Assembly: GCF_018336155.1 (NCBI RefSeq)
Contig: NZ_JAGYHF010000005.1
Span: forward strand, 434,001-498,000
DNA length: 64,000 nucleotides
DNA from: Pseudomonas rustica
GTDB lineage: Bacteria > Pseudomonadota > Gammaproteobacteria > Pseudomonadales > Pseudomonadaceae
Direction: 5' to 3'
A program made the translations under genes and the position numbers. Below the pieces are notes generated by a model. The model searched no databases and was not told the DNA's origin. It worked only from the letters and a program-made list of their open reading frames with translations. This document shows positions 1 to 8,969 of the stretch, one piece after another (within the stretch, counting starts at the first letter, position 1; every line of letters begins with the position of its first letter).

Positions 1-86
1 ACTGATCTCGGTTGTTTTCAATGGCCGGTTCAGTCAGCAGAATTCGTTCAGGCAGTTAAATTCATTTCAATCGACTCGGTCAGGCT

Positions 87-120
87 CCCTCTCCCTCCGG
101 GAGAGGGCGGGGGGTGAGGG
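87..120. repeat. GC-rich palindromic intergenic repeat (CCCTCTCC type)
   Basis: A short palindrome of the form CCCTCTCCCTCCGGGAGAGGG followed by a G-rich tail ending GGGTGAGGG. It lies just past the 3' end of ureD. The same unit occurs twice at 9.8-9.96 kb and twice at 63.74-63.89 kb. The sequence before it (ACTCGGTCAG) also resembles the spacer of those paired copies, so this may be one half of the composite element. Confidence 0.75.
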
Positions 121-126
121 TTGCTT

Positions 127-966
127 TCAGGTGCTCCATATTCTCGGTGACACCGCTTCGCGGTCCAGCAGCACCGGGCGTAGCAAGCGCCATAAATCGA
201 TCAGCCACGCACGAGCGAGCAATGCTTCGTTAGCCAGACACCGGGCAACCAACAGCCCCGGCAATTGCGTCAAATCCCCGCGCACGTCATGCCCCAGCGA
301 ACGACAACGCTCCAGCAACTCAGCATCAATCTCACCGGTGACCAACAACGTCGCAAACACCGGATGACCATCCAGCCCGATCGGCGAATCAAGCAAACCG
401 TCGTCACCGACAATGCGCTGGCGTTCATGCCAGAGCAATCGGCCGTCGCGGCGAATATCCAGATGCGCCTGAAAATGCCCGCGATCAAAACGCTCGCCAC
501 TGGCCGGACGCCCCAACGCCACCACGTCCCAATAAAACAAACGCGCGTCACCTTCAAGATCAATCGAAGTGCTCAGTTCAGCCTGGGCGGCGCTGTAGAC
601 GATGGTTTCCTGCGGCAGCCATTCCAGCGTCGCGCCGGCCGCCACTTTAAAGTCGAGTTTCTGATAAGCCGGGCCACCGGCGCGATACCACTTGGCCGCG
701 CCGGGGCTGGTGATCTGCGCCCAGGCCTGTTGCTCGACGCGCACGCTGATGTCGAGACGATCATCGCCGGCAATTCCGCCCGGCGGGTGGACGATGATGT
801 GCTGGCACACCTCGGGGCCTTCGGCGTACAGGTGCTTTTGCACGCGCAGCGGGCCGAGGTGCCGGCGCTGAACCGGACGTGTGCAATCGCCGAAACGGGC
901 GTAAGCGAGTTCCAGCTCGGCGTGCCAGCTCGGGGTAAACAGGGCAGGTGAAACAGTCGAATTCAT
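127..966 (-). CDS. ureD: Urease accessory protein UreD
   Basis: UreD is the scaffold that binds apo-urease and, with UreF and UreG, helps deliver nickel to the active site. The 279-residue length is normal for the family. The family pattern is visible along the chain: the [14 protein letters not shown] stretch, [12 protein letters not shown], the [11 protein letters not shown] motif and the [11 protein letters not shown] stretch. The start (MNSTVSP) is followed in frame by the conserved body. The urt urea transporter genes lie upstream on the same strand, so uptake and hydrolysis of urea are coupled. The urease structural genes would be expected to the left, outside the window. Confidence 0.95.
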   Translation of the reverse strand: MNSTVSPALFTPSWHAELELAYARFGDCTRPVQRRHLGPLRVQKHLYAEGPEVCQHIIVHPPGGIAGDDRLDISVRVEQQAWAQITSPGAAKWYRAGGPAYQKLDFKVAAGATLEWLPQETIVYSAAQAELSTSIDLEGDARLFYWDVVALGRPASGERFDRGHFQAHLDIRRDGRLLWHERQRIVGDDGLLDSPIGLDGHPVFATLLVTGEIDAELLERCRSLGHDVRGDLTQLPGLLVARCLANEALLARAWLIDLWRLLRPVLLDREAVSPRIWST

Positions 967-1009
967 GGTTTGTAATTATCGTTAGGAAGCTACAGATTAG
1001 ATCGTTGCC

Positions 1010-1714
1010 TTAGATCGTGACCAGCCCGCGCACGCCTTCGGCCTCCATATTTTCGCCGCGACCCTGTTGCACGATCTCGCCCCGGGACATCACCAGGTAT
1101 TGATCGGCCAGCTCCGCCGCGAAATCGTAGAACTGCTCGACCAGCAAAATCGCCATGTCGCCGCGCGCCGCGAGTTTCTTGATCACCGCGCCGATTTCCT
1201 TGATCACCGAGGGTTGAATGCCTTCGGTGGGCTCATCGAGGATCAGTAAACGCGGACGACTGGCCAACGCGCGACCAATCGCCAATTGCTGTTGCTGACC
1301 GCCGGAGAGGTCACCGCCGCGACGCTGCTTCATTTGTAGCAGCACCGGGAACAATTCATAAATGAAACTTGGCACTTCTTTGGCTTCACTGCCGGGAAAC
1401 CGCGACAGGCCCATCAACAGATTTTCCTCAACGGTCAGGCGGCCGAAGATTTCCCGACCTTGCGGCACGTAAGCGATTCCGGCGTGAACGCGTTGATGCG
1501 GCTTGAACGTGGTGATCGGTTTGCCTTCCCAGTTCACTGCGCCTTCTTTCGCGGGCAGCAGGCCCATCAGGCATTTGAGCAGGGTGGTTTTGCCGACGCC
1601 GTTGCGCCCGAGCAGGCAGGTGACTTCGCCGACTTTCACGTCGAACGAGAGACCGCGCAGGATGTGGCTACCGCCGTAGTACTGGTGCAGCTTGTCGACT
1701 TGCAGCATGTCCAA
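1010..1714 (-). CDS. urtE: Urea ABC transporter ATP-binding subunit UrtE
   Basis: Second ATPase of the high-affinity urea importer, of the LivF type. Visible motifs are Walker A GRNGVGKTT (residues ~36-44), the signature LSGGQQQQLAIGRAL and Walker B LLILDEPTEGIQPS. The EGIQPS D-loop is characteristic of UrtE against generic LivF. The length of 234 residues is normal. A second ATG two codons in (1708) could be the real start. It is the last gene of urtABCDE and is separated from urtD by a ~109-bp palindrome; ureD follows downstream. Confidence 0.95.
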   Translation of the reverse strand: MDMLQVDKLHQYYGGSHILRGLSFDVKVGEVTCLLGRNGVGKTTLLKCLMGLLPAKEGAVNWEGKPITTFKPHQRVHAGIAYVPQGREIFGRLTVEENLLMGLSRFPGSEAKEVPSFIYELFPVLLQMKQRRGGDLSGGQQQQLAIGRALASRPRLLILDEPTEGIQPSVIKEIGAVIKKLAARGDMAILLVEQFYDFAAELADQYLVMSRGEIVQQGRGENMEAEGVRGLVTI

Positions 1715-1727
1715 AATCTCCCCCGGT

Positions 1728-1836
1728 GATCGTTCCCACGCTCTGCGTGGGAACGCATCCCGTGACGCTCCGCGTCACATAACGGCGGACGCAGAGCGTC
1801 CATGGCGGCATTCCCACGCAGAGCGTGGGAACGATC
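1728..1836. repeat. ~109-bp long palindromic repeat, copy 1
   Basis: Both ends carry GATCGTTCCCACGCTCTGCG and its exact reverse complement; the middle holds two more inverted pairs (GACGCTCCGCGTC and GGACGCAGAGCGTCC). The whole element can fold into a long cruciform or hairpin. It sits between urtE and urtD inside one operon. Near-identical elements are at 5316-5422 and 42207-42309. Confidence 0.9.
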
Positions 1837-1848
1837 TATTCGCAAACC

Positions 1849-2718
1849 TTAGCGGCCGAGGTAAACCTCGATCACGCGCTCGTTTTCCTGCACTTGCTCA
1901 AGCGAGCCTTCCGCCAGCACGCTGCCCTGGTGCAACACGGTCACATGGTCAGCAATCGAGCCGACAAAGCCCATGTCATGCTCCACCACCATCAGCGAAT
2001 GCTTGCCCGCCAGGCTCTTGAACAACTCAGCCGTGAACTCGGTTTCCGCATCGGTCATCCCCGCCACCGGTTCATCGAGCAGGAGCAATTGCGGATCCTG
2101 CATCAGCAACATGCCGATCTCGAGAAACTGCTTCTGCCCGTGGGACAACAACCCTGCCGGGCGATTGACCGAGGTGGTCAGGCGAATCGTCTCCAGCACT
2201 TCGCTGATGCGATCCTTCTGCTCACCACTTAACCGCGCACGCAAACTGGCCCATACCGACTTGTCGGTTTTCTGCGCCAGTTCAAGGTTTTCAAACACGC
2301 TCAAAGCCTCGAACACTGTCGGCTTCTGAAACTTGCGACCGATGCCGGCCTGAGCAATTTGCACTTCGCTCATTTGCGTCAGATCCAGTGTTTCGCCAAA
2401 CCACGCCTTGCCATGGCTGGGGCGAGTCTTGCCGGTGATCACGTCCATCAGCGTGGTCTTGCCCGCACCGTTGGGGCCGATGATGCAGCGCAACTCGCCG
2501 ACGCCGATGTACAGATTCAGATTGTTCAGTGCGCGAAAGCCATCGAAGCTGACGCTGATGTCTTCGAGGGTCAGGATCGTGCCGTGGCGGGTGTCGAGGC
2601 CCGGGCCGACGCGTTGGCCGAGGCCGATCGAGTCGCGGCTGGTGCCGGCGTCCTTGTTCGGTTCGACGGGAAAAAAGGCTGGTTCCAACATGAATTCAGC
2701 GCTCGCTGTGACTCTCAT
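1849..2718 (-). CDS. urtD: Urea ABC transporter ATP-binding subunit UrtD
   Basis: First ATPase of the urea importer, of the LivG type. Walker A GPNGAGKTT (residues ~80-88), Q-loop region GRKFQKPTVFE, signature LLSHGQKQFLEIG and Walker B LLLLDEPVAGM are all present. The signature is SHGQ rather than SGGQ, which is usual for UrtD. The chain has an N-terminal extension of about 45 residues before the ATPase fold (TILTLEDISV), as in many Pseudomonas UrtD. The start codon overlaps the urtC stop (ATGA-type overlap), which indicates translational coupling. Confidence 0.95.
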   Translation of the reverse strand: MRVTASAEFMLEPAFFPVEPNKDAGTSRDSIGLGQRVGPGLDTRHGTILTLEDISVSFDGFRALNNLNLYIGVGELRCIIGPNGAGKTTLMDVITGKTRPSHGKAWFGETLDLTQMSEVQIAQAGIGRKFQKPTVFEALSVFENLELAQKTDKSVWASLRARLSGEQKDRISEVLETIRLTTSVNRPAGLLSHGQKQFLEIGMLLMQDPQLLLLDEPVAGMTDAETEFTAELFKSLAGKHSLMVVEHDMGFVGSIADHVTVLHQGSVLAEGSLEQVQENERVIEVYLGR

Positions 2719-3794
2719 TGTTCACCTCGTTTCTTCAGCAGACCGATCACGCCTTTGGGCAGGTACAGCGTCACGACGATAAACAGCGCGCCGAGGAAGA
2801 ACAGCCAGTATTCCGGGAACGCCACGGTGAACCAGCTCTTCATGCCGTTGACCACACCGGCACCGAGCAACGGGCCGATCAGCGTGCCGCGCCCGCCAAG
2901 GGCAACCCAAACCGCCGCTTCAATCGAGTTGGTCGGCGACATTTCGCTCGGGTTGATGATCCCGACTTGCGGCACATACAACGCACCGGCCAGACCACAC
3001 AACACCGCACTCAAGACCCACACGAACAACTTGAAACCGCGCGGGTCGTAGCCACAGAACATCAAGCGGTTTTCCGCATCACGCAATGCGGTCAGCACGC
3101 GGCCAAACTTGCTCTGCGCCAGGCGCCAGCCGATGAACAGGCTCGCCACCAGCAACAACACCGTGGCCAGAAACAGCACCGCGCGGGTGCCCGGTTCAGT
3201 GATGCCGAAACCGAGAATCGTGCGGAAATTGGTGAAACCATTGTTGCCACCAAACCCGGTCTCGTTGCGGAAAAACAGGAGCATGCCGGCGAAGGTCAGG
3301 GCCTGGGTCATGATCGAGAAATACACGCCTTTGATCCGCGAACGGAAGGCGAAGAAACCGAACACCAGCGCCAGCAAACCCGGCGCCAACACCACCAGAC
3401 ACATCGCCCAGACGAAGCTGCTGGTGCCGGTCCAGTACCACGGCAATTCGCTCCACGACAGGAAGGTCATGAACGCCGGCAGACCATCGCCGGCAGCCTG
3501 ACGCATCAGGTACATGCCCATCGCATAACCGCCAAGGGCGAAGAACAGACCGTGACCCAGCGAGAGCAAACCGGCGTAACCCCAGACCAGATCCAGCGCC
3601 AGTGCGACGATGGCGTAGCAGAGGATTTTGCCGACCAGCGTCAGCGTATACGCCGAGATGTGCAGCGCATTGTCGGGCGACAACAACGACAGCAGCGGCA
3701 GGGCGATCAGCAGGGCGAGTATTACCGCGCCAATCGCGAGGGTGACTTTCGGCCCGGCCTTTTGCGTGGCCGTGACTAACAGAGGCTGGTTCAT
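2715..3794 (-). CDS. urtC: Urea ABC transporter permease UrtC
   Basis: Inner-membrane permease of the LivM type that forms the urea channel with UrtB. The 359-residue chain is strongly hydrophobic, with about ten predicted membrane segments. It shows the family pattern DLVWGYAGLLSLGHGLFFALGG and the later ALRDAENR loop that contacts the ATPases. The start overlaps the urtB stop by one base, and the stop overlaps the urtD start. Length is typical of UrtC. Confidence 0.95.
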   Translation of the reverse strand: MNQPLLVTATQKAGPKVTLAIGAVILALLIALPLLSLLSPDNALHISAYTLTLVGKILCYAIVALALDLVWGYAGLLSLGHGLFFALGGYAMGMYLMRQAAGDGLPAFMTFLSWSELPWYWTGTSSFVWAMCLVVLAPGLLALVFGFFAFRSRIKGVYFSIMTQALTFAGMLLFFRNETGFGGNNGFTNFRTILGFGITEPGTRAVLFLATVLLLVASLFIGWRLAQSKFGRVLTALRDAENRLMFCGYDPRGFKLFVWVLSAVLCGLAGALYVPQVGIINPSEMSPTNSIEAAVWVALGGRGTLIGPLLGAGVVNGMKSWFTVAFPEYWLFFLGALFIVVTLYLPKGVIGLLKKRGEQ

Positions 3795-5296
3795 CAGTCG
3801 ATCACCCGTCCTTTCAGTGCGAAGAGGCCTTGCGGACGTTTCTGGATAAACAGAATGATCAGCGCGAGGATCAGGATCTTGCCGAGCACCGCACCGATCT
3901 GCGGTTCGAGAATCTTGTTGGCGATGCCCAAGCCAAATGCCGCGAGCACGCTACCGGCCAACTGGCCGACGCCGCCGAGCACCACGACGAGGAACGAGTC
4001 GATGATGTAGCTCTGGCCGAGGTCCGGGCCGACGTTGCCGATCTGGCTCAGCGCCACACCGCCGAGGCCGGCAATGCCCGAGCCGAGGCCGAAGGCGAGC
4101 ATGTCGACACGACCGGTCGGCACGCCGCAGCAAGCCGCCATATTGCGGTTCTGGGTAACGGCGCGGACGTTGAGGCCGAGGCGGGTTTTGTTCAGCAGCA
4201 GCCACGTCAGCACCACCACGAACAGTGCGAAAGCGATGATGACGATGCGGTTGTACGGCAGCACCAGATTCGGCAGCACTTGAATACCGCCGGACAGCCA
4301 CGCCGGGTTGGCGACTTCAACGTTCTGCGCGCCGAACAACAGGCGCACCAGTTGAATCAGCATCAGGCTGATGCCCCACGTGGCGAGCAATGTTTCCAGT
4401 GGGCGGCCGTAGAGGTGACGAATCACCGTGCGCTCCAGTGCCATGCCGATTGCGGCGGTAACGAAGAACGCCACCGGCAATGCGATCAACGGATAAAACT
4501 CGATGGCTTGCGGTGCGTAGCGCTGGAACATCAACTGCACCACATACGTCGAGTAGGCGCCGAGCATCAGCATCTCGCCGTGGGCCATGTTGATCACGCC
4601 GAGCAGACCGAAGGTGATGGCCAGACCAAGTGCCGCCAACAACAGAATCGAACCAAGGGACATGCCGCTAAAGGCCTGACCGAGGATCTCGCCGATCAGC
4701 AGTTTGCGTTTGACCTGGGCGAGGCTGGTTTCGGCGGCGGTGCGCACGTTGGCATCGGCTTCGACGCCGGGTTCGAGCAAACCTTCGAGGCGAGTACGGG
4801 CGAGTGGATCGCCGGTTTCGCCGAGCAATCTCACTGCGGCGAGGCGCACGGCGGGGTCAGTGTCGACCAGTTGCAGATTGGCCAGCGCCAGGCTCAGGGC
4901 GGCGTGGACGCTGTCATCTTTTTCGCCAGCGAGTTGCTGGTCGAGGAATTTCAGCTGCGCGGGTTTCGCGCTTTTCTGCAATTGCTGCGCGGCAGTCAGA
5001 CGGATTTTGGCGTCGGCGGCGAGCAATTGATGGCTGGCCATGGCGGTGTCGATCAGACCCCGCAGGCGATTGTTCAGGCGCAGGGTTTTTGGCTGGCCAT
5101 CGATGGTCAACTCGCCTTGTTGCAGGGCGTTGATCAGTTCGATACGCGCCGGATCGGGCTGCGCGGCCCAGGTTTCCAGCAGTTTGGCCTGTTGCACGGG
5201 ATTGGCCGCGACGAAGTCTTCGGCATCGCCGGCGTGGGCGAGCATTGGCAGCAACAGTGCGATGGCGAGAAGCAAGCGGTGTATGGCAGTGCGCAT
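3794..5296 (-). CDS. urtB: Urea ABC transporter permease UrtB
   Basis: Inner-membrane permease of the LivH type. The start was set at 5296 (MRTAIHRLLLAIALLLP), which begins a clear signal peptide ending near AHA-GDAED; the longer open frame upstream only reads through the palindromic repeat. Residues ~22-200 form a soluble, HEAT-like helical region rich in LANLQLVDTDPAVRLAAVRLL-type helices, followed by the permease body from about residue 205 (GSILLLAALGLAITFGLLGV, NMAHGEML). This long N-terminal domain is usual in bacterial UrtB. The operon order urtA-urtB-urtC-urtD-urtE is intact. Confidence 0.94.
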   Translation of the reverse strand: MRTAIHRLLLAIALLLPMLAHAGDAEDFVAANPVQQAKLLETWAAQPDPARIELINALQQGELTIDGQPKTLRLNNRLRGLIDTAMASHQLLAADAKIRLTAAQQLQKSAKPAQLKFLDQQLAGEKDDSVHAALSLALANLQLVDTDPAVRLAAVRLLGETGDPLARTRLEGLLEPGVEADANVRTAAETSLAQVKRKLLIGEILGQAFSGMSLGSILLLAALGLAITFGLLGVINMAHGEMLMLGAYSTYVVQLMFQRYAPQAIEFYPLIALPVAFFVTAAIGMALERTVIRHLYGRPLETLLATWGISLMLIQLVRLLFGAQNVEVANPAWLSGGIQVLPNLVLPYNRIVIIAFALFVVVLTWLLLNKTRLGLNVRAVTQNRNMAACCGVPTGRVDMLAFGLGSGIAGLGGVALSQIGNVGPDLGQSYIIDSFLVVVLGGVGQLAGSVLAAFGLGIANKILEPQIGAVLGKILILALIILFIQKRPQGLFALKGRVID

Positions 5297-5315
5297 ATGC
5301 GTGGCCTTGCGTAGT

Positions 5316-5422
5316 GATCGTTCCCACGCTCCGCGTGGGAATGCAGCCCGGGACGCTCCGCGTCCCCAAAGCGGACGCAGAGCGTCCGTTGAGGCATTCC
5401 CACGCAGAGCGTGGGAACGATC
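5316..5422. repeat. ~107-bp long palindromic repeat, copy 2
   Basis: Same design as the element at 1728-1836: outer arms GATCGTTCCCACGCTCCGCG and its near-exact reverse complement, with inner inverted pairs GGACGCTCCGCGTCC and GGACGCAGAGCGTCC. It separates urtA from urtB inside the operon. A transcript crossing it could fold into a very stable hairpin just after urtA, which could raise urtA mRNA relative to the distal genes. Confidence 0.9.
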
Positions 5423-5439
5423 AGGTTGAGCGGGATAAC

Positions 5440-6705
5440 TCAGTTGCTCTTCACCGCATAATCCGGCTTCTTGTCGTTGCCCTGAATGAACGGGCTCCAC
5501 GGTTGCGCACGGATCGGCCCTTCGGTCTGCCACACGACGTTGAACTGACCATCGGCCTGAATCTCGCCGATCATCACCGGTTTGTGCAGGTGGTGGTTGG
5601 TCTTGTCCATGGTCAGCGTGTAGCCCGATGGCGCCGCAAAGGTCTGCCCGGCCAGCGCTTCACGTACTTTGTCGACGTCAGTGGATTTGGCTTTCTCAAC
5701 CGCCTGCGCCCACATGTGGATACCGACGTAAGTGGCTTCCATCGGGTCGTTGGTCACGGCTTTGTCCGCGCCCGGCAGGTTGTGTTTCTTCGCGTAGGCT
5801 TTCCAGTCAGCGACGAATTTCTTGTTCGCCGGGTTCTCGACGGATTCGAAGTAGTTCCACGCCGCGAGGTTGCCCACCAACGGCTTGGTGTCGATGCCGC
5901 GCAGCTCTTCTTCGCCGACCGAGAACGCCACGACTGGTACGTCGGTGGCTTTCAAACCCTGGTTGGCCAGTTCTTTATAGAACGGCACGTTGGAGTCGCC
6001 GTTGACGGTCGAGATGACCGCAGTCTTGCCACCGGCGGAGAATTTTTTGATGTTGGCGACGATGGTTTGATAGTCGCTGTGACCGAACGGCGTGTAGACC
6101 TCTTCGATGTCCTTGTCGGCCACACCTTTGGAATGCAGGAACGAACGCAGGATTTTGTTGGTGGTGCGCGGGTAGACGTAGTCGGTGCCGAGGAGGAAGT
6201 AGCGCTTGGCGCTGCCGCCTTCTTCGCTCATCAAATATTCCACCGCCGGGATCGCTTGCTGGTTCGGCGCGGCGCCGGTGTAGAAGACGTTTGGCGACAT
6301 CTCTTCGCCTTCGTATTGCACCGGGTAGAACAGCAGACCGTTGAGCTCTTCGAACACCGGCAACACCGATTTACGTGACACGGAAGTCCAGCAGCCGAAC
6401 ACCACGGCAACCTTGTCCTGGGTCAGCAACTGCCGGCCTTTCTCGGCGAACAGCGGCCAGTTCGATGCCGGGTCAACCACGACCGGCTCAAGCATCTTGC
6501 CGTTGACGCCGCCCTTGGCGTTGATCTCGTCGATGGTCATCAGCGCCATGTCTTTGAGCGACGTTTCGGAGATCGCCATGGTGCCGGACAACGAATGCAG
6601 AATCCCGACCTTGATGGTCTCGGCGGCCTGGACAGTCCAGGTCATGCCCATCGCGGCAATCGATGCCGTGAGTGTGAAAGCCTTGATCAAACTGCGACGC
6701 TTCAT
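5440..6705 (-). CDS. urtA: Urea ABC transporter substrate-binding protein UrtA
   Basis: Periplasmic urea-binding protein of the FmdD/LivJ type, 421 residues. The start at 6705 (MKRRSLIKAFTLTASIAAMG) gives a signal peptide with twin arginines and a cleavage site near VQAAETIKVG. The mature chain shows the type I binding-protein fold: GILHSLSGTMAISETSL, the VFGCWTSVSRKSVLPVFE ligand loop and FYPVQYEGEE. The longer upstream frame has no family match. It heads the urtABCDE operon; a palindromic repeat follows its stop codon. Confidence 0.95.
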   Translation of the reverse strand: MKRRSLIKAFTLTASIAAMGMTWTVQAAETIKVGILHSLSGTMAISETSLKDMALMTIDEINAKGGVNGKMLEPVVVDPASNWPLFAEKGRQLLTQDKVAVVFGCWTSVSRKSVLPVFEELNGLLFYPVQYEGEEMSPNVFYTGAAPNQQAIPAVEYLMSEEGGSAKRYFLLGTDYVYPRTTNKILRSFLHSKGVADKDIEEVYTPFGHSDYQTIVANIKKFSAGGKTAVISTVNGDSNVPFYKELANQGLKATDVPVVAFSVGEEELRGIDTKPLVGNLAAWNYFESVENPANKKFVADWKAYAKKHNLPGADKAVTNDPMEATYVGIHMWAQAVEKAKSTDVDKVREALAGQTFAAPSGYTLTMDKTNHHLHKPVMIGEIQADGQFNVVWQTEGPIRAQPWSPFIQGNDKKPDYAVKSN

Positions 6706-7014
6706 TGTGCGATCTCCATGAACATTTGAAGTTTTTTTGGTTGGCAGATGCGGACGACTGAAGGCTGTTTTGCAAGGGCTGTGCCCGGTCGGGTTCAGGC
6801 AGGAAAATGTCGTGTTAGAGCGCTTGCGCGGTTTTGCGCTGCACCACGAAGGGACGCGCAGGGCGCGTTGGTGCATGCGGTCGCGCCACTTTGGGGCGCG
6901 AAAAATCATGTGTAGGAGCTGCCGAAGGCTGCGATCTTTTGATCTTGCTCTTAAAACAAGATCAAAAGATCGCAGCCTTCGGCAGCTCCTACGGGGAGGA
7001 GAAATGTGTGTGGG
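6706..7014. other. Intergenic region upstream of urtA, with a REP element
   Basis: This 309-base stretch separates the start of urtA from the stop of the next minus-strand permease gene. The part next to urtA must hold the urt promoter, but no confident -35/-10 pair was picked out. The distal third is the REP palindrome at 6912-6992. No supported gene was found. Confidence 0.7.
6912..6992. repeat. REP palindrome (GTAGGAGCTGCCG type)
   Basis: Two inverted units: GTAGGAGCTGCCGAAGGCTG with CGATCTTTTGATC, then the reverse complement ending CAGCTCCTAC. This is a common Pseudomonas intergenic REP doublet. It lies between the permease gene stop and the urtA upstream region. Related copies are at 47824, 50460 and 56382. 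Confidence 0.92.
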
Positions 7015-8025
7015 TCAGCGGCGGCGCATCAGGCCGATGAAGAAGAGGCCGCCGATGGCAGCAGTGGCGATGCCGATCGGCAGGTCTTCCGGCGCGATCA
7101 ATGTGCGCGCTGCGACATCGACCCAGACCAGAAAGATGCTGCCAAGCAGCACGCACGCCGGCAGCAAACGCCGATGCTCGGCACCGACCAGACGCCGCGC
7201 GATGTGCGGCACCATCAGCCCGACAAAGCCGATCGAGCCGCTGATCGATACCAGCACACCGGTCATCAACGAGGCGATGACGAACACCCGTAAACGCACC
7301 GCGCGTGCATTCAAACCGAGGGTCACGGCGGTTTGCTCGCCGGCCATCAATGCGTTCAACGGTCGCGCCATGCCCAGCAGCAACATCAACCCGAGCAGCA
7401 CGCTGGCCGCTGGCACCGCGAGCAACTCCCAACGCGCCAGCCCGAGGCCGCCGAGCATCCAGAACATCACCGCCGAACTCGCGCGATGGTCGCCCATGAA
7501 CAGCAGCAGATTGGCGATCGCCATCATCACGAACGACACCGCCACGCCACACAGCAGCAGGCGGTCACTGTCGAGCCGGCCATGGCGACTGGCAATCGCC
7601 AGCACCACCAGCATGCTCAACAGCGCGCCGATGAACGCGGCGATCGGCAAGGTCAACAGCCCGACAATTTCGCCGACGTGCAGCACCACAATCACCGCGC
7701 CCAGCGTCGCCCCGGAGGTGACGCCGAGCAGATGCGGATCGGCCAGCGGATTGCGCGTCACCGCTTGCAGCACCGCGCCGATCAGCGCCAGCCCGGCACC
7801 GACCAGTGCACCGAGGAGCATGCGCGGCACGCGAATCAGCCAGACGATATGTTCCTGCCCGGCGCTCCAGCTCACCTCGCCAACACCGAAAGCCTTGTGC
7901 AGCAAAATCCTCCACACCACGTCCACCGGCACCCGCGCCGGGCCGAAGCCGAGCGAGACCACGCACGACACCAGCAACACGGCGCCGAGGGCGATCAGCA
8001 GCAAGGCATAGCGACGGTTGATCAT
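7015..8025 (-). CDS. FecCD-family ABC transporter permease
   Basis: Permease of a type II importer (FecCD/BtuC fold), 336 residues with about ten membrane helices. Visible family marks are the RVPR motif in WLIRVPRMLLGALVGAGLAL, the NPLADPHLLGVTSGA loop and the late GFVGLMVPHIARRLVG stretch that couples to the ATPase. The start overlaps the stop of the binding-protein gene by four bases. Substrates of this family are chelated metals, heme or cobalamin. In P. aeruginosa the recalled equivalent is PA2914, next to cob genes and reported as zinc-responsive. The substrate cannot be fixed from sequence. Confidence 0.9.
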   Translation of the reverse strand: MINRRYALLLIALGAVLLVSCVVSLGFGPARVPVDVVWRILLHKAFGVGEVSWSAGQEHIVWLIRVPRMLLGALVGAGLALIGAVLQAVTRNPLADPHLLGVTSGATLGAVIVVLHVGEIVGLLTLPIAAFIGALLSMLVVLAIASRHGRLDSDRLLLCGVAVSFVMMAIANLLLFMGDHRASSAVMFWMLGGLGLARWELLAVPAASVLLGLMLLLGMARPLNALMAGEQTAVTLGLNARAVRLRVFVIASLMTGVLVSISGSIGFVGLMVPHIARRLVGAEHRRLLPACVLLGSIFLVWVDVAARTLIAPEDLPIGIATAAIGGLFFIGLMRRR

Positions 8026-8969
8026 TCGCCGTGGAAACCTTTGGCCAGGGTTTCAACGGCCAACACGTTGTCGATGCCCGGCGTGGCCTGCACATACGGA
8101 ATGACGATGAAGCGTTGGTGCTTGATCGCATCGACCGATTGCAGCGCTTGGTTATCGAGCAGGAACTGGATTTTCTGATCTGCGGTGATTTCGCTGTAGT
8201 CGACGATCACGATCACCTGTGGATTGTGTTCAACCACGGTTTCCCAGTTGACCCGCGTCCAGCTCGCGTCGACGTCATCGAGAATATTGTGCCCGCCCGC
8301 CGCATCGATCAGTGCTTGCGGCATGCCGAGGCGGCCAGAGGTCATCGCGCGGTCTTCGCCGCTGTCATAAAGGAACACGCGCGGCTTTTCTGCCGGCAGG
8401 TCTTTGCGCACGGCAGCGACTTGCGCCTGCATGTCGGCGATCAAGGCATTGGCGCGATCCTGCACGTCGAAGATTTTGCCGAGGTTGCGCAGGTCGTTGT
8501 AAGTGTCCTCCAGCGTCGCCGCCGGGCGCTTCATCACGAAAGCGCAGGACTCGGTCAACTCGTAGACATTGATACCCAGCGGTTGCAGGGTTTGCGGCGT
8601 CAGGTCGCCGCCGACGCGCATGCCGTAATCCCAACCGGCGAAGAAGAAATCGACATTGGCATTGAGCAGGGTTTCCACCGACGGGTACTTCGCCGCGAGC
8701 TCCGGCAAACCGTCGAGCAGCGATTGCATCTCGGGTGTCACCGACTTCCAGCCACTGACGCCGCTGTAGCCGGCCATCCGCGATTTGAGGCCGAGGGCGA
8801 GCATCATCTGGGTCATGTTGATGTCGTGGCTGACCGCGTGTTTTGGCGCTTCCTTGAAAGTCACGTCGCGGTTGCAGCTGTGCACGGTCAGCGGGTATTT
8901 CGTCGATTCGGCCAAAGCCTCGGCACTGCACAACAGAAGAGCGACGCAAAGCAGGGAACGCAGGGTCAT
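8022..8969 (-). CDS. ABC transporter periplasmic substrate-binding protein (FecB/BtuF fold)
   Basis: The 315-residue chain begins with a signal peptide (MTLRSLLCVALLLCSAEALA) and continues as a helical-backbone metal-chelate binding protein: VHSCNRDVTFKEAPKHAVSH, GLKSRMAGYSGVSGW, then FFFAGWDYGMRVGG and ELTESCAFVM. The start overlaps the ATPase stop by four bases and the stop overlaps the permease start. Two cysteines (SCNRD and ESCAF) could form a disulfide. Ligand could be a metallophore, heme or corrinoid; the nearby Zur-like box favours zinc-responsive uptake, but that is inference. Confidence 0.88.
   Translation of the reverse strand: MTLRSLLCVALLLCSAEALAESTKYPLTVHSCNRDVTFKEAPKHAVSHDINMTQMMLALGLKSRMAGYSGVSGWKSVTPEMQSLLDGLPELAAKYPSVETLLNANVDFFFAGWDYGMRVGGDLTPQTLQPLGINVYELTESCAFVMKRPAATLEDTYNDLRNLGKIFDVQDRANALIADMQAQVAAVRKDLPAEKPRVFLYDSGEDRAMTSGRLGMPQALIDAAGGHNILDDVDASWTRVNWETVVEHNPQVIVIVDYSEITADQKIQFLLDNQALQSVDAIKHQRFIVIPYVQATPGIDNVLAVETLAKGFHGE

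Noticed and set aside
3900..5296. UrtB soluble N-terminal domain as a novel fusion
   Set aside because: A long signal-peptide-led helical domain before the permease is normal for bacterial UrtB.
3794..5533. Longer UrtB with an 80-residue N-terminal extension
   Set aside because: The extension reads through the palindromic repeat; a signal peptide begins at the internal ATG at 5296.
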